DNA of 64,000 nucleotides from Trueperaceae bacterium (GTDB lineage Bacteria; Deinococcota; Deinococci; Deinococcales; Trueperaceae), in the NCBI GenBank assembly GCA_023954415.1, contig JAMLIB010000004.1:62001-126000 (forward strand). Reading direction: 5' to 3'. A model generated the notes under the pieces. It saw nothing but the letters and a program-made list of their open reading frames with translations, was not told the origin of the DNA and did no database searches. Of the stretch, positions 51,556 to 60,178 are shown piece by piece; the first letter of the stretch is position 1; every line of letters begins with the position of its first letter. The translations under genes were made by a program, and so were the position numbers.

Positions 51556-52293
51556 ATGTCAGACATCCAACGCCACCTGCGCGCCAAGACGGGCGACGTC
51601 GCCCCGTACGTCCTCATCCCCGGCGACCCCGGCCGCGCCGAACGCATCGCCGAGACCTTCGTCGAGCCCAAGCTGATCGCGCGCAACCGCGAGTACACGC
51701 TCTTCACGGGGCGCACGGCGGCCGGTACGCCCATCAGCGTCTGCTCGACGGGCATCGGCGGACCGTCGGCGTCCATCGCCGTGGAGGAGCTCGTGCGGAT
51801 CGGGGCCACGCACTTCATCCGCGTCGGCTCGGCGGGCGGCAGGCAGCCCGGCACCCCCATCGGCTCCGTGATAGTCGTGACGGCGGCCTTCAGGGGCGAG
51901 GGGACGTCCCTCGACTACATCCCGCTCGGCTACCCGGCGGCGGCCGACCTCGACGTCACGCTCGCCCTGCGCCGCGCCGCCGAGGCGTACCTCGGCAAAC
52001 GCGCCATCGAGGGCGTCGTGTACACGCGCGACGCCTTCTACCGCCGCGACGACGGACTCAACCAACGCCTCACCGAGGCCGGCGTGGTCGCGGCCGAGCA
52101 GGAGTGCTCCACCGTCTTCGTCGTCGGCGCCCTCCTGGGCGTGAAGGTCGGGGCCGTGCTCGGCACGGACTCGAACATCTACCTCGACCCCCAGCCGACC
52201 CGCGAGGAGAAGGAGGCGCTCTACCGGCAGGTCGAGCGCGAGACCATCGCCATCGCGACCGCCGCCGTGGACCGGCTCCACACCGAGGCGTGA
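51556..52293 (+). CDS. Nucleoside phosphorylase (uridine phosphorylase-like)
   Basis: 245 residues. Uridine-phosphorylase-type signatures: VLIPGDPGRAERIAETF, STGIGGPSASIAVEELVRIG and RVGSAGGR; AEQECSTVFVVGALLGVKVGAVL is the ribose-binding part, with Glu-x-Glu-like residues (EQE). It splits uridine (or a related nucleoside) with phosphate. AGGAG precedes the ATG. The stop overlaps the next GTG, so it is coupled to the adenine deaminase gene in a nucleoside/base salvage set. Confidence 0.85.
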   Translation: MSDIQRHLRAKTGDVAPYVLIPGDPGRAERIAETFVEPKLIARNREYTLFTGRTAAGTPISVCSTGIGGPSASIAVEELVRIGATHFIRVGSAGGRQPGTPIGSVIVVTAAFRGEGTSLDYIPLGYPAAADLDVTLALRRAAEAYLGKRAIEGVVYTRDAFYRRDDGLNQRLTEAGVVAAEQECSTVFVVGALLGVKVGAVLGTDSNIYLDPQPTREEKEALYRQVERETIAIATAAVDRLHTEA

Positions 52294-54128
52294 GCCCTAC
52301 CGCGTCCGGTCGGAGCGAGCGGGCGGTGCCGGGAGCCGCCGCCGGTCCCGAGGCGCCCTTCGCCCCGAGCCTCACGGAGCGCGACCTGCTCGTGACGGGC
52401 GCGACGCTCGTCGACGTGGTCACCCAGTCCACCTACCGCGGCTGGTTCACCGTCTGGCGCGGGCGGTTCGTCGAGGTCGAGGCGGGCGAGCCCTCCGAGG
52501 CCGACCTGGCCGGCCTGAGCATCGCCGAGCGCCGCGACCTCGGGGGCGCCCACGTGCAGCCGGGCATGCTCGACGTGCACATGCACATCGAGAGCAGCCT
52601 AGTCACGCCGCGGCGCTTCGCCGAGGCCGCCCTCCCGCACGGCACGACGACCATCCTGCAGGACCCGCACGAGGTGGCCAACGTGCTCGGCGCGCCCGGC
52701 ATCTTGGCCATGCACGCCGCCTCGCGCGGGCTCCCGCAGCGGGTCTACACGGCCGTGTCGAGCTGCGTGCCCGCGACCTCGGCGGACATCGAGACGCCCA
52801 ACGCCGCCATCGCCCCGTCCGACGTGGCGGAGCTGGCGCGCGACCCGGAGGTGATCGCGCTCGGCGAGGTCATGGACTACCAGGGCCTCGTGGCGGGCGA
52901 CGGGCACCTGCGGGCCATGGTCGCCGCCGCGCACGGAGCGGGCCTGAGCGTCGAGGGGCACGTGCCGAGCCTCGCCGGCGCCGCCCTCTCGCGCTACGTC
53001 GCTCACGGCGTGCGCTCCGACCACACGCTCGCCACGCCCGCCAAGCTCCTCGAGGAGCTCCGCAAGGGCTTGTGGGTGATGATCCAGGAGAAGTCGCTCA
53101 CGCCCGACGTCGCGCGGGAGATCGTCGCCCTGCCCGACCGGAGCCGCGTGCTGCTCATCACGGACGACGTGATGCCGAACCGCCTCCTCGGCGGCCACCT
53201 GAGCCGCCTCGTCGCGCTCGCCGCCGAGCTGGGTTGGCCGGTCATGGACGCCATCGCGTCCGCCACGCTGCGCCCGGCCACCTACCTGGGCCTGGGCGGG
53301 CTCGGCGTCGTCGCGCCCGGCGCGCACGCCGACTACCTCGTCACGGACGGGCTGGCCGCCTACCCGCCGCTCGAGACGCATGTCGGGGGGCGCTTGGTGG
53401 CTCGGGGCGGCACGACGGTCGTCGACTGCTCACCCCCGGAGCTGCCGAGCGCCGGCTCGACCGCGGCGGCCGGGCTCCCGGGCGCCGGCCAGGCGTACGC
53501 GGCGGCGAACGTGGCGCGAGACGCCCTCGGGTTCGGTGGGGGCGCTACGCGCCGTCAGGCCCGCGCCCGCGTAATAACCGTGAACAAGGTGAACAGCTTC
53601 ACCACCTTGCGCGAGGCCGACGTCGAGCTAGTGGGCGGCGTGCCGACCGACCCCGGCATCGCCCTCGCCTGCGTAGTGCCGCGCGCCGCGCTGCTGCCGG
53701 GCGCGGGCGCGTACGCGCCCGTCGTCTGCCTCGTCGAGGGCACCGGCCTGCGCTCCGGCGGCTACGCTTCGACCTTCGCCCACGACAGCCACAACGTCTT
53801 CCTCTTCGGGCGTAGCCTGGACGCCATGGCGACCTCCCTGGCCCGCGTCGCCGCCGAAGGCGGCGGCATGGCGTTCACGACCGACTCAGGCACGACCCTC
53901 CTGCCCCTCCCCATCGCGGGGCTACTGTCCGACGACCCGGTGAGCGTCGTCGGTGCCGGCTTCGCGGCGCTCGAGCGGGCGCTCGGGGAGGCCGGCATGG
54001 ACGTCAAGGCGCCCGTGCTCCTCCTCACGCTCCTGCCCCTGAGCGTGAGCCCGGACTTCAAGGTGACCGACAAGGGCATCGTCGACGTGCAGGCGCGGCG
54101 CATCCTCGCGCCCGAGGTGACCGCGTGA
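52290..54128 (+). CDS. ade: Adenine deaminase
   Basis: 612 residues from GTG 52290. Metal ligands: LDVHMHIESS near residue 95 (HxH), Glu and His further on (VEGHVPSLAG, SDHTLAT, ITDDVMPN). The C-terminal half has the adenine-deaminase-specific domain (NKVNSFTTLREADVEL; FAHDSHNVFLFG, AAEGGGMAF). It converts adenine to hypoxanthine and ammonia. Coupled by overlap to both neighbours (GTGA at each end). Confidence 0.9.
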   Translation: MSPTASGRSERAVPGAAAGPEAPFAPSLTERDLLVTGATLVDVVTQSTYRGWFTVWRGRFVEVEAGEPSEADLAGLSIAERRDLGGAHVQPGMLDVHMHIESSLVTPRRFAEAALPHGTTTILQDPHEVANVLGAPGILAMHAASRGLPQRVYTAVSSCVPATSADIETPNAAIAPSDVAELARDPEVIALGEVMDYQGLVAGDGHLRAMVAAAHGAGLSVEGHVPSLAGAALSRYVAHGVRSDHTLATPAKLLEELRKGLWVMIQEKSLTPDVAREIVALPDRSRVLLITDDVMPNRLLGGHLSRLVALAAELGWPVMDAIASATLRPATYLGLGGLGVVAPGAHADYLVTDGLAAYPPLETHVGGRLVARGGTTVVDCSPPELPSAGSTAAAGLPGAGQAYAAANVARDALGFGGGATRRQARARVITVNKVNSFTTLREADVELVGGVPTDPGIALACVVPRAALLPGAGAYAPVVCLVEGTGLRSGGYASTFAHDSHNVFLFGRSLDAMATSLARVAAEGGGMAFTTDSGTTLLPLPIAGLLSDDPVSVVGAGFAALERALGEAGMDVKAPVLLLTLLPLSVSPDFKVTDKGIVDVQARRILAPEVTA

Positions 54129-55360
54129 GCGGTAAGGGCGGCGCTTCGGGCGGACGCGACGGTTCCGACGCGCGCCGCGGCGCTACCGACCTGCAGGGCG
54201 ATGGGCGCGCGGCCGACCCGATGCTGGTTGCCCGCCTCCTGACGCACCTAGTGGACCTATGCGGGACGGCGAGCCCGAGCCGGAACGAGCGCGAGGTCGC
54301 GGACAAGCTCCGAGGCGAGTTCGAGGCCTTGGGCATGACGGTGCGCGAGGACGACGCCGGCTCCAGCACGGGCGGGAACGCGGGCAACCTGATAGCGGAG
54401 CTGCCGGGCGGCCTCCCCGAGCGGGTGGTCTTGGCCGCGCACATGGACACGGTGCCGTTGGCGCAAGGGGAGCCGTTGGCGCCCATAGTCGAGGGTACCG
54501 TCGTGCGCACGACCGGCAGGCAGATCCTCGGCGCCGACGACAAGGCCGGCGTGTGCGTCGTCCTCGAGCTGGCGGCACGCGCCGCTGCGACGCCCTTCGC
54601 CGAGCGCCCGACCGTCGTGGCGGTCGTCACCGTCTGCGAGGAGCTCGGCCTGCTCGGCGCCAAGCACTTGGACGTCGCGGCGTTGCGGGCCGACCACGGC
54701 TACTCGTTCGACGGCGAGGTGCCGGTCGGCGAGCTCGTCACCGCCGCGGTCTTCAAGGAGGACGTGACGTTCATGGTCGAGGGCCGCGCCGCCCACGCCG
54801 CCCTCGAGCCGGAGCGCGGGGTGCACGCGATCAAGGCCGCCGCCGCGGTCGTGGCGGCCATCCCGCTCGGCCGCGTGGCCGACGACCAGGTCCTGAACAT
54901 CGGCGCCATCCAAGGGGGCGGGTCGACCAACGTGATCCCGGCGCTGGTGAGCATGCGCGGCGAGTTCCGGTCCTTCACCGCCGAGCGCCTCGAGGAGCTG
55001 GCCGAGCGCGTGCTCCGCCTGGCGCAAGCTGCCGCGACCGAGCACGGCGCGCGTTTGAGCGTCGAGCGCAAGCGCCTCTACGCCGGCTACTCCCTGCCCG
55101 ACGACGCCGTTCCCGTGGGGCGCCTGGCCGAGACGGCGGCGGCCAACGGCATCGAGGCGCGCACCGTGTCCTCGATCGGCGGCTCGGACACGAGCATCTT
55201 CAACCAGAAGGGCCTGCCGACCGTCAACGTCGGGGTCAACATGCACGAGATCCACTCCGTGAACGAGTGGATCGACGCGGCCGACCTGGCGCGGGTCGTC
55301 GCCTGGGTGTCGGCGGCGATGGGCCTGCGAGGCGTACACCTCGCAGGCCCCGGCAGCTAG
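54125..55360 (+). CDS. M20 family peptidase (tripeptidase/PepT-like)
   Basis: 411 residues from GTG 54125. The di-zinc ligands are visible: AAHMDTVP (His and Asp), GADDKAG (bridging Asp), CEELGLLG (Glu pair), FDGEVPVG (Asp) and MHEIHSVNEW (His). Middle lid domain about 210-320. An N-terminal Gly/Ser/Arg-rich leader of about 35 residues is unusual and could be unstructured. It may hydrolyse peptides imported by the upstream transporter. A 12-bp perfect hairpin lies within its last codons. Confidence 0.88.
   Translation: MSGKGGASGGRDGSDARRGATDLQGDGRAADPMLVARLLTHLVDLCGTASPSRNEREVADKLRGEFEALGMTVREDDAGSSTGGNAGNLIAELPGGLPERVVLAAHMDTVPLAQGEPLAPIVEGTVVRTTGRQILGADDKAGVCVVLELAARAAATPFAERPTVVAVVTVCEELGLLGAKHLDVAALRADHGYSFDGEVPVGELVTAAVFKEDVTFMVEGRAAHAALEPERGVHAIKAAAAVVAAIPLGRVADDQVLNIGAIQGGGSTNVIPALVSMRGEFRSFTAERLEELAERVLRLAQAAATEHGARLSVERKRLYAGYSLPDDAVPVGRLAETAAANGIEARTVSSIGGSDTSIFNQKGLPTVNVGVNMHEIHSVNEWIDAADLARVVAWVSAAMGLRGVHLAGPGS
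55321..55350 (+). terminator. Terminator-type hairpin inside the 3' end of the M20 peptidase gene
   Basis: GGGCCTGCGAGG (55321-55332), loop CGTACA, CCTCGCAGGCCC (55339-55350): a perfect 12-bp stem encoding the last residues of the M20 protein and lying between convergent genes. No T-run follows. Confidence 0.55.
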
Positions 55361-55361
55361 C

Positions 55362-56123
55362 TCACCCGGCCAACCAACCCCCGTCGATGGGGTAGTAGGC
55401 GCCCGTGATGTACGAGGCGTCCTCGGAGCAGAGGAAGACGATGAGCTTGGCGACCTCGGCCGGTTCTCCGAAGCGCCGCATCGGCGTGACGCTCTTGAGC
55501 CAGGCCGTGGTCTGCTCGTCCGCGAAGATGGCCTCCGTCATGCCGGTCCGCACGACGCCCGGCCCGACACAGTTCACGCGCACGCCCGCGGTGGCGTAGG
55601 TCAGGGCCGCGGACTTGGTGAGGCCGCGCACGGCGTGCTTGCTCGTCGGGTAGGACGGGTCGCCGGCCGTGGCGCGATCGCCCATGGTGCTCGCCAGGTT
55701 GACGACCCCGCCCCCGCCCACCTTGAGGAGCTCGGGGATGGCGTGCTTGAGGCCGAGGAAGGTGCCGACCACGTTGACGTCCAGCACGCGCTTGAACGCC
55801 TCGACCTCCACCTCGTGCAGGGGCACGTTCGGTCCGGCGGCGGAGATGCCGGCGTTGTTGACGAGGTAGTCGACGCGCCCGAACGTTGCGACCGTCGCAG
55901 CCACCATCTCCTTGACGGAGGCCTCGTCGGCCACGTCCACCTTGACGGCCGCCGCCCTGCCTCCGCCGGCCACCACCTGGCGCACCGTCTCCTCGGCGCC
56001 GGTCAGGTTGAAGTCCGCGACCATCACGGCCGCGCCCTTCGCAGCGAACTCGAGCGCCACGGCGCGTCCGATACCGGACCCCGCGCCCGTCACCAAGGCC
56101 ACCTTGCCGGTCATCGTGTCCAT
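55362..56123 (-). CDS. Short-chain dehydrogenase/reductase (SDR)
   Basis: 253 residues from ATG 56123. Cofactor motif TGAGSGIG, then VADFN (Asp at strand 2 end, NAD(H) preference), NNAG, YPTSKHAV (active-site Tyr and Lys) and a Ser in NLASTMG. Classical SDR family; the closest by eye are glucose-dehydrogenase-like and 3-ketoacyl-type enzymes. Substrate unknown. Its stop sits one base after the convergent M20 gene. Confidence 0.9.
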   Translation of the reverse strand: MDTMTGKVALVTGAGSGIGRAVALEFAAKGAAVMVADFNLTGAEETVRQVVAGGGRAAAVKVDVADEASVKEMVAATVATFGRVDYLVNNAGISAAGPNVPLHEVEVEAFKRVLDVNVVGTFLGLKHAIPELLKVGGGGVVNLASTMGDRATAGDPSYPTSKHAVRGLTKSAALTYATAGVRVNCVGPGVVRTGMTEAIFADEQTTAWLKSVTPMRRFGEPAEVAKLIVFLCSEDASYITGAYYPIDGGWLAG

Positions 56124-56242
56124 GCGACACCTCTTTCCCGCCTCCAGCGTAAGAGGGGAGGCGTAGGACAGATGGCCTCGTCGGGCTGGTCGGCACGCCA
56201 CCACCCGCGCCCATCCACGCCACGGCCGCGTCTTCCTGGCGG

Positions 56243-56248
56243 TACCAT
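56243..56248 (+). promoter_or_regulatory. Leaderless-type -10 hexamer (TACCAT)
   Basis: TACCAT ends 6 nt before ATG 56255. Confidence 0.5.
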
Positions 56249-56254
56249 CTGCCC

Positions 56255-56770
56255 ATGGACGAGCATCCGAGCCAGGCAGAGTTGGGGACCGTCTTCGTCG
56301 CCGAGATCGAGCGCGGTTACCGTGCGCAGAAGCTCCAGGCCGAGCGGGCCCTTGACCAGCTCGAGGCGGCCGACTGGCACCGCACCCTCGACGACGACGG
56401 CAACTCGATCGCGGTCATCGTGCGCCACCTCACGGGCAACCTGCGCTCGCGCTGGACGGACTTCCTGACGAGCGACGGCGAGAAGCCCGACCGGAACCGG
56501 GACGGCGAGTTCGAGTCTGGTCGGCAGGGCAAGGAGGAGATGCTGGCCGCCTGGGACGAGGCGTTCGCTGTCGTGTTCGACGCGTTGGCCGCGCTCACGC
56601 CGTCCGACCTCGGCAGGACTATCACGATCAGGGACCAGCCCCTGGGGGTCGTGGCGGCCATCCTGCGCAACTACGAGCACACGGGTCACCACGTCGGACA
56701 GATCGTGCTGCTCGCCAAGCATTGGCGCGGCCCCGAGTGGCGGACGTTGTCCATCCCCAAGAAGCGCTGA
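56255..56770 (+). CDS. DUF1572/DinB-like protein
   Basis: 171 residues. DUF1572 pattern: LDDDGNSIAVIVRHLTGNLRSRWTDF, FDALAALTPSDLGRTITIR, LRNYEHTGHHVGQIVLLAKHW. The His pattern (RHLTGN; HTGHHVG) resembles DinB metal sites. Related to stress-induced four-helix proteins; function unassigned. Confidence 0.87.
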   Translation: MDEHPSQAELGTVFVAEIERGYRAQKLQAERALDQLEAADWHRTLDDDGNSIAVIVRHLTGNLRSRWTDFLTSDGEKPDRNRDGEFESGRQGKEEMLAAWDEAFAVVFDALAALTPSDLGRTITIRDQPLGVVAAILRNYEHTGHHVGQIVLLAKHWRGPEWRTLSIPKKR

Positions 56771-56790
56771 GGGCCGGGCCCGCGCTGTAG

Positions 56791-56813
56791 CCGCCCCTCC
56801 CGGCCCGGGGCGG
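56791..56813 (+). terminator. Terminator-like hairpin between convergent genes
   Basis: CCGCCCC (56791-56797) pairs with GGGGCGG (56807-56813), with a GC-rich loop; it lies between the DUF1572 gene and the convergent EamA gene. Confidence 0.45.
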
Positions 56814-56837
56814 ACGCCACGCGCTCTCGCGGGCCCG

Positions 56838-57842
56838 TCAGTTACCCGGCCGCAGGCCTCGCATGGCGCGCTGCTCCTTGAGCGAGATGGCGACGCCGGC
56901 GCCCACCACGATCACGATGCCGAGCCAGCCAAGCGCGTCCGGCACGAAGCCGTACGCCAGGTAGCCGTAGCTGACCGCCGTGAGCATCTCGAAGTAGCCG
57001 ACGGGCGCCAGCCACGTCGCTGGGGCGTAGTCGAACGCCTTGATGAGCAGGAAGTGGCCGCTCGCCGCGAGGACGCCGAGGAGGGCGAGGACGGCGAGGT
57101 CGGCCGGCGCCGGTCGTTGCCATACGAGCGGCAGGACGAGGGTCATCACGATCGCGCCCACCACGGCCGTGTAGCCCAGCGTGAGGAGCGGCGGCGCGCT
57201 GCCGGCCAAGCGTCGCGTGAAGACCATGTAGAAGGCGTGCACGACGCCGGCCGCCAAGGCCAGCGCCGCGCCCCAGCCGAGTGCCCCGGAGCCCGGCCGC
57301 AGGATGAGGACGATGCCGAGGAAGCCGACCAGCACGGCGATGACCCTCCACGGGCCGACGCGCTCGCCGAGGAGGAGCGGCGCGAGCATGGTGACGACTA
57401 GTGGCGACACGAAGAAGAGCGCGAGCGCCGTGGCCTGCGGCAGCATGGCGAGCGCGAAGAAGAAGAGCGCGGTGCCGGCCAGGAGGAGCGAACCCCTGAC
57501 GAGCTGGAGCCCCAACTGGCGCGGGACGAGCGCCCGGGGTCCGAAGCGGACCAGGAGCAGCGGCAGCAGGCAGAGCAGGTGGAAGAAGTAGCGCGCCCAG
57601 ATGATCATGGGCACGGGCAAGCGCTCGGAGAGGCCCTTGGCCAGGCCGTCCATGATGGGCAGGAGCACCATCGACGCCACCATGAGGCCGGTGCCGAGGG
57701 CGAGGTTCGTGGCCGGCACGACGCGGCTGCCGGGTGGCGCCGTGGGCGGCGGGTCGGTCAGCCGGAACGGCGTCGCCGTCGCCGTCGCCTCCGTGAGGCG
57801 CTCGACGTCGACGGCATGGGCGGACGGACCCGGCGCTGGCAC
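56838..57842 (-). CDS. EamA/DMT family transporter
   Basis: 334 residues from GTG 57842, chosen because TATCAT lies 6 nt upstream (leaderless). A frame extends upstream (to ATG 57881) but overlaps the neighbour's promoter. Ten helices in two repeats (DGLAKGLSERLPVPMIIWARYF; GVVHAFYMVFTRRLAG) after a soluble N-terminal tail. Similar to RarD/YdcZ-type exporters. Divergent from a GNAT gene with 45 bp between starts. Confidence 0.85.
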   Translation of the reverse strand: MPAPGPSAHAVDVERLTEATATATPFRLTDPPPTAPPGSRVVPATNLALGTGLMVASMVLLPIMDGLAKGLSERLPVPMIIWARYFFHLLCLLPLLLVRFGPRALVPRQLGLQLVRGSLLLAGTALFFFALAMLPQATALALFFVSPLVVTMLAPLLLGERVGPWRVIAVLVGFLGIVLILRPGSGALGWGAALALAAGVVHAFYMVFTRRLAGSAPPLLTLGYTAVVGAIVMTLVLPLVWQRPAPADLAVLALLGVLAASGHFLLIKAFDYAPATWLAPVGYFEMLTAVSYGYLAYGFVPDALGWLGIVIVVGAGVAISLKEQRAMRGLRPGN

Positions 57843-57848
57843 CAGCAG

Positions 57849-57854
57849 ATGATA
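57849..57854 (-). promoter_or_regulatory. Leaderless-type -10 hexamer (TATCAT), minus strand
   Basis: Ends 6 nt before GTG 57842 of the EamA gene; the -35 region overlaps the divergent GNAT promoter. Confidence 0.5.
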
Positions 57855-57875
57855 AGTGAGGGAGCGCGCCTCGCA

Positions 57876-57881
57876 TATCAT
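57876..57881 (+). promoter_or_regulatory. Leaderless-type -10 hexamer (TATCAT), plus strand
   Basis: Ends 6 nt before GTG 57888 of the GNAT gene. With 57849-57854 it forms a back-to-back pair of identical TATCAT hexamers. Confidence 0.5.
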
Positions 57882-57887
57882 CGACGC

Positions 57888-58835
57888 GTGCCACGACCCT
57901 TCACGCTCAAACGCTTCACGGACCCTCACGCCTTCGTCGCGGCGGCCGAGCCGTTCATGCTCCAGCGGGAAGCGGCCAACTGCCTCCAGCTCGGCCTCCT
58001 GCCGGCCGTCGTCGCCGGCCTCTTCGACGACGCCTACCAGGCGATCGTCGAGGGTCCGGAAGGCGACGTCGCCCTCGTGGCGCTCCAGACCCCGCCGCAC
58101 CGGCTCATCCTGAGCGACGTGGTCGTCCGAGATGCGGCCTCGGGGAGCGCCGCGGCCGGCGCCGAGACGGTGGCGGAGCTCGCCGAGACGCTGGTCGAGG
58201 CGTTGCTCGAGCCTCCGGTCGACGAGCCGGCTTGCGACGGGCCCCTCGACGTCCCCGGCGTCCTCGGCCCCGTGGCGCTGGCGGCGGCTTTCGCCGAGGC
58301 TTGGGCCGAGCGCCGCGCCGTCCCGGTGAGCAGGACCGTGCAGGAGCGCGTCTACGTCTGCACCGAAGTGACGCGGGTGAGCGGCGTGCCGGGCGCCATG
58401 GTGAAGGCGGGCCTCGATCAGGTCGACCTGCTCGTGGACCTCGTCGCGCGCTTCAGGGAGGAGGCGCTGCCGTACGAGCAGCCTTCCACGCGCGAGCAGG
58501 TGGCGGACGTCGTGCGCCGCGACCTCGCCTCCGACAGCGGCGGGCTATGGCTGTGGGAGCACGCTGGGCGGGTAGTGAGCCTGGCGGGCGCCCGCGGGGC
58601 GACCAGGCACGGCGTCCGCGTCGGGCCCGTCTACACCCCGCCGGAGCTGCGTGGCCACGGCTACGCCACGGCCCTCACGGCGACCCTGACCGAGCATCTC
58701 TTGGCGAGCGGCCGCAGGCACGTGACCCTGTTCACCAACCTGGCCAACCCGACGTCGAACGCCATCTACCAGCGCATCGGTTACGTGGGCGTCACGGACC
58801 GCGACGTGTACGACTTCGGTCAACCCGTCGGCTGA
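57888..58835 (+). CDS. GNAT family N-acetyltransferase with N-terminal extension
   Basis: 315 residues from GTG 57888 (leaderless). The C-terminal GNAT domain (about 180-310) shows the acetyl-CoA loop VYTPPELRGHGYATALTATL and the final LFTNLANPTSNAIYQRIGYV. The N-terminal 170 residues are a second domain of the YjdJ/FR47-like type seen in bi-domain GNATs. Substrate unknown. The end overlaps the convergent FMN reductase gene by 16 bp. Confidence 0.87.
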   Translation: MPRPFTLKRFTDPHAFVAAAEPFMLQREAANCLQLGLLPAVVAGLFDDAYQAIVEGPEGDVALVALQTPPHRLILSDVVVRDAASGSAAAGAETVAELAETLVEALLEPPVDEPACDGPLDVPGVLGPVALAAAFAEAWAERRAVPVSRTVQERVYVCTEVTRVSGVPGAMVKAGLDQVDLLVDLVARFREEALPYEQPSTREQVADVVRRDLASDSGGLWLWEHAGRVVSLAGARGATRHGVRVGPVYTPPELRGHGYATALTATLTEHLLASGRRHVTLFTNLANPTSNAIYQRIGYVGVTDRDVYDFGQPVG

Positions 58836-59449
58836 GCCCGCAGGAGCCGCTGCTCCGCGACCGCCTTGGCGAGGGCGACGAGCATGGCCCGGCCCGCGGC
58901 TACCATCGTCTCGTTCGCGTCCACCGTTCCCGCCTCGCCGACGACGTTGGCGACGAACGGCACGTTCACGGCCTGCGGTAGCACGCGCATCCCGAGGGCG
59001 ACCGCCACGGGCTGCAGGGCGACCATGGCACGCGTGCCGGCCGACACCCCGCCGTACGTCAGGTAACCGAGCGGCTTGCCCCGCCATTCGACGCTCAGGT
59101 AGTCGATCGCGTTCTTGAGCCCCGCCGGGTACGAATGGTTGTACTCAGGCGTGACGAACACGACCGCGCTGGCGCGCTCCACGCGCCGCGACCACGCCTT
59201 CGTGTGCTCGTGCTGGTAGCGCTGGAGCCGCGGATGGTACGGCTCGTCGAGCAGGGGCAGGCCGAGCTCCGCCAGCTCCACGACGTCGACGTCGAAGGCG
59301 CCCTGCTCGTCGGCGAGGCCGCGCAGCCAGTCGGCCAACGCCGTGCTCTTGCGTACGGGACGCGTGCTGCCGCTGATGACGAGGAGGACGGGTCGGCCGT
59401 CGCTGGAGGCGTCGGGCTGGCCAGGTTCGGTGGTAGCGGTGGTTGGCAT
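58820..59449 (-). CDS. NAD(P)H-dependent FMN reductase
   Basis: 209 residues from ATG 59449. Flavodoxin-like FMN-binding motif LLVISGSTRPVRKS, then VVFVTPEYNHSYPAGLKNAIDY and PLGYLTYGG (FMN_red family). It uses NAD(P)H to reduce FMN or quinones. The -10 TACGGT lies 6 nt before the ATG. Confidence 0.9.
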   Translation of the reverse strand: MPTTATTEPGQPDASSDGRPVLLVISGSTRPVRKSTALADWLRGLADEQGAFDVDVVELAELGLPLLDEPYHPRLQRYQHEHTKAWSRRVERASAVVFVTPEYNHSYPAGLKNAIDYLSVEWRGKPLGYLTYGGVSAGTRAMVALQPVAVALGMRVLPQAVNVPFVANVVGEAGTVDANETMVAAGRAMLVALAKAVAEQRLLRAQPTG

Positions 59450-59455
59450 CGGGCC

Positions 59456-59461
59456 ACCGTA
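59456..59461 (-). promoter_or_regulatory. Leaderless-type -10 hexamer (TACGGT)
   Basis: Minus-strand TACGGT ends 6 nt before ATG 59449 of the FMN reductase gene. Confidence 0.45.
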
Positions 59462-59638
59462 TCTTGACCCCGTGCTCCGGCATGTAGGGCGCGCCACGGC
59501 GGCGGCCTCCGACGGCGGCGCCCTCCGGGCCGGCCGCAGCGCGGGGCCATCCCGGCCGAGGCGCGGGCTACGATGGACCGCGTGTCTAGAGCGCCGGCAC
59601 CGGATCCGGGCCGGGCGCACCCCACTTAGGAGGACACC

Positions 59639-60076
59639 ATGCCAGTCACCAAGGCAGACGCGACCTGGAAGGGCTCTCTCAAGGAAGGTCAGGGCACGAT
59701 GAGCCTGGCCAGCGGCGCCTACAGCGGGCCGTTCTCGTTCGTCTCCCGCTTCGAGAAGGGCGCCGGCTCCGAGACGGGCACGAACCCGGAGGAGCTCCTG
59801 GCGGCCGCCCACGCCGGCTGCTTCTCGATGGCGCTATCGGGCCGCCTGTCCGGCGCCGGGCACGTGCCGGAGAGCATCGCCACGACCGCGGCCATCACCA
59901 TGGAGCGCGTCGACGGCGCCATGACCGTGAGCAAGAGCCACCTGGTGAGCAAGGTGAGGGTCGTCGGCTTGGACGAGGCGACGTTCCAGGAGCACGTCCA
60001 GGCCGCCGCGGCCACGTGCCCCGTGTCGCGCGCTCTGGCCGGCGTCGCCATCACCGTCGAGGCGACGCTGACCTGA
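59639..60076 (+). CDS. OsmC family peroxiredoxin
   Basis: 145 residues with AGGAGGACACC just before the ATG. The two redox Cys are in AAHAGCFSMAL and AATCPVSRAL, the OsmC/Ohr organic-peroxide-reducing pair, and the conserved Arg/Glu region is TGTNPEELL. It reduces organic hydroperoxides using thiols. Followed by a very strong terminator. Confidence 0.9.
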   Translation: MPVTKADATWKGSLKEGQGTMSLASGAYSGPFSFVSRFEKGAGSETGTNPEELLAAAHAGCFSMALSGRLSGAGHVPESIATTAAITMERVDGAMTVSKSHLVSKVRVVGLDEATFQEHVQAAAATCPVSRALAGVAITVEATLT

Positions 60077-60092
60077 CGGCCCGCACAGGCGC

Positions 60093-60131
60093 GTGAGGGG
60101 CGCCGGCCGCGCGTTGGCCGGCGCCCCTCAC
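60093..60131 (+). terminator. Strong bidirectional-type terminator hairpin
   Basis: A perfect 16-bp stem: GTGAGGGGCGCCGGCC (60093-60108) with its complement (60116-60131), 7-nt loop GCGCGTT. It lies between convergent osmC-type and DUF454 genes, so it can end both. Confidence 0.8.
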
Positions 60132-60178
60132 CGTACATACGTACGTCCGCTCGCGCCGCGGACGGCGCGTTCGAGCGC

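Noticed and set aside
57579-57887. Extending the GNAT gene upstream to 57579
   Set aside because: The extension is Arg/Gly-rich, overlaps the EamA gene antisense, and the GTG at 57888 has a matching -10 element.
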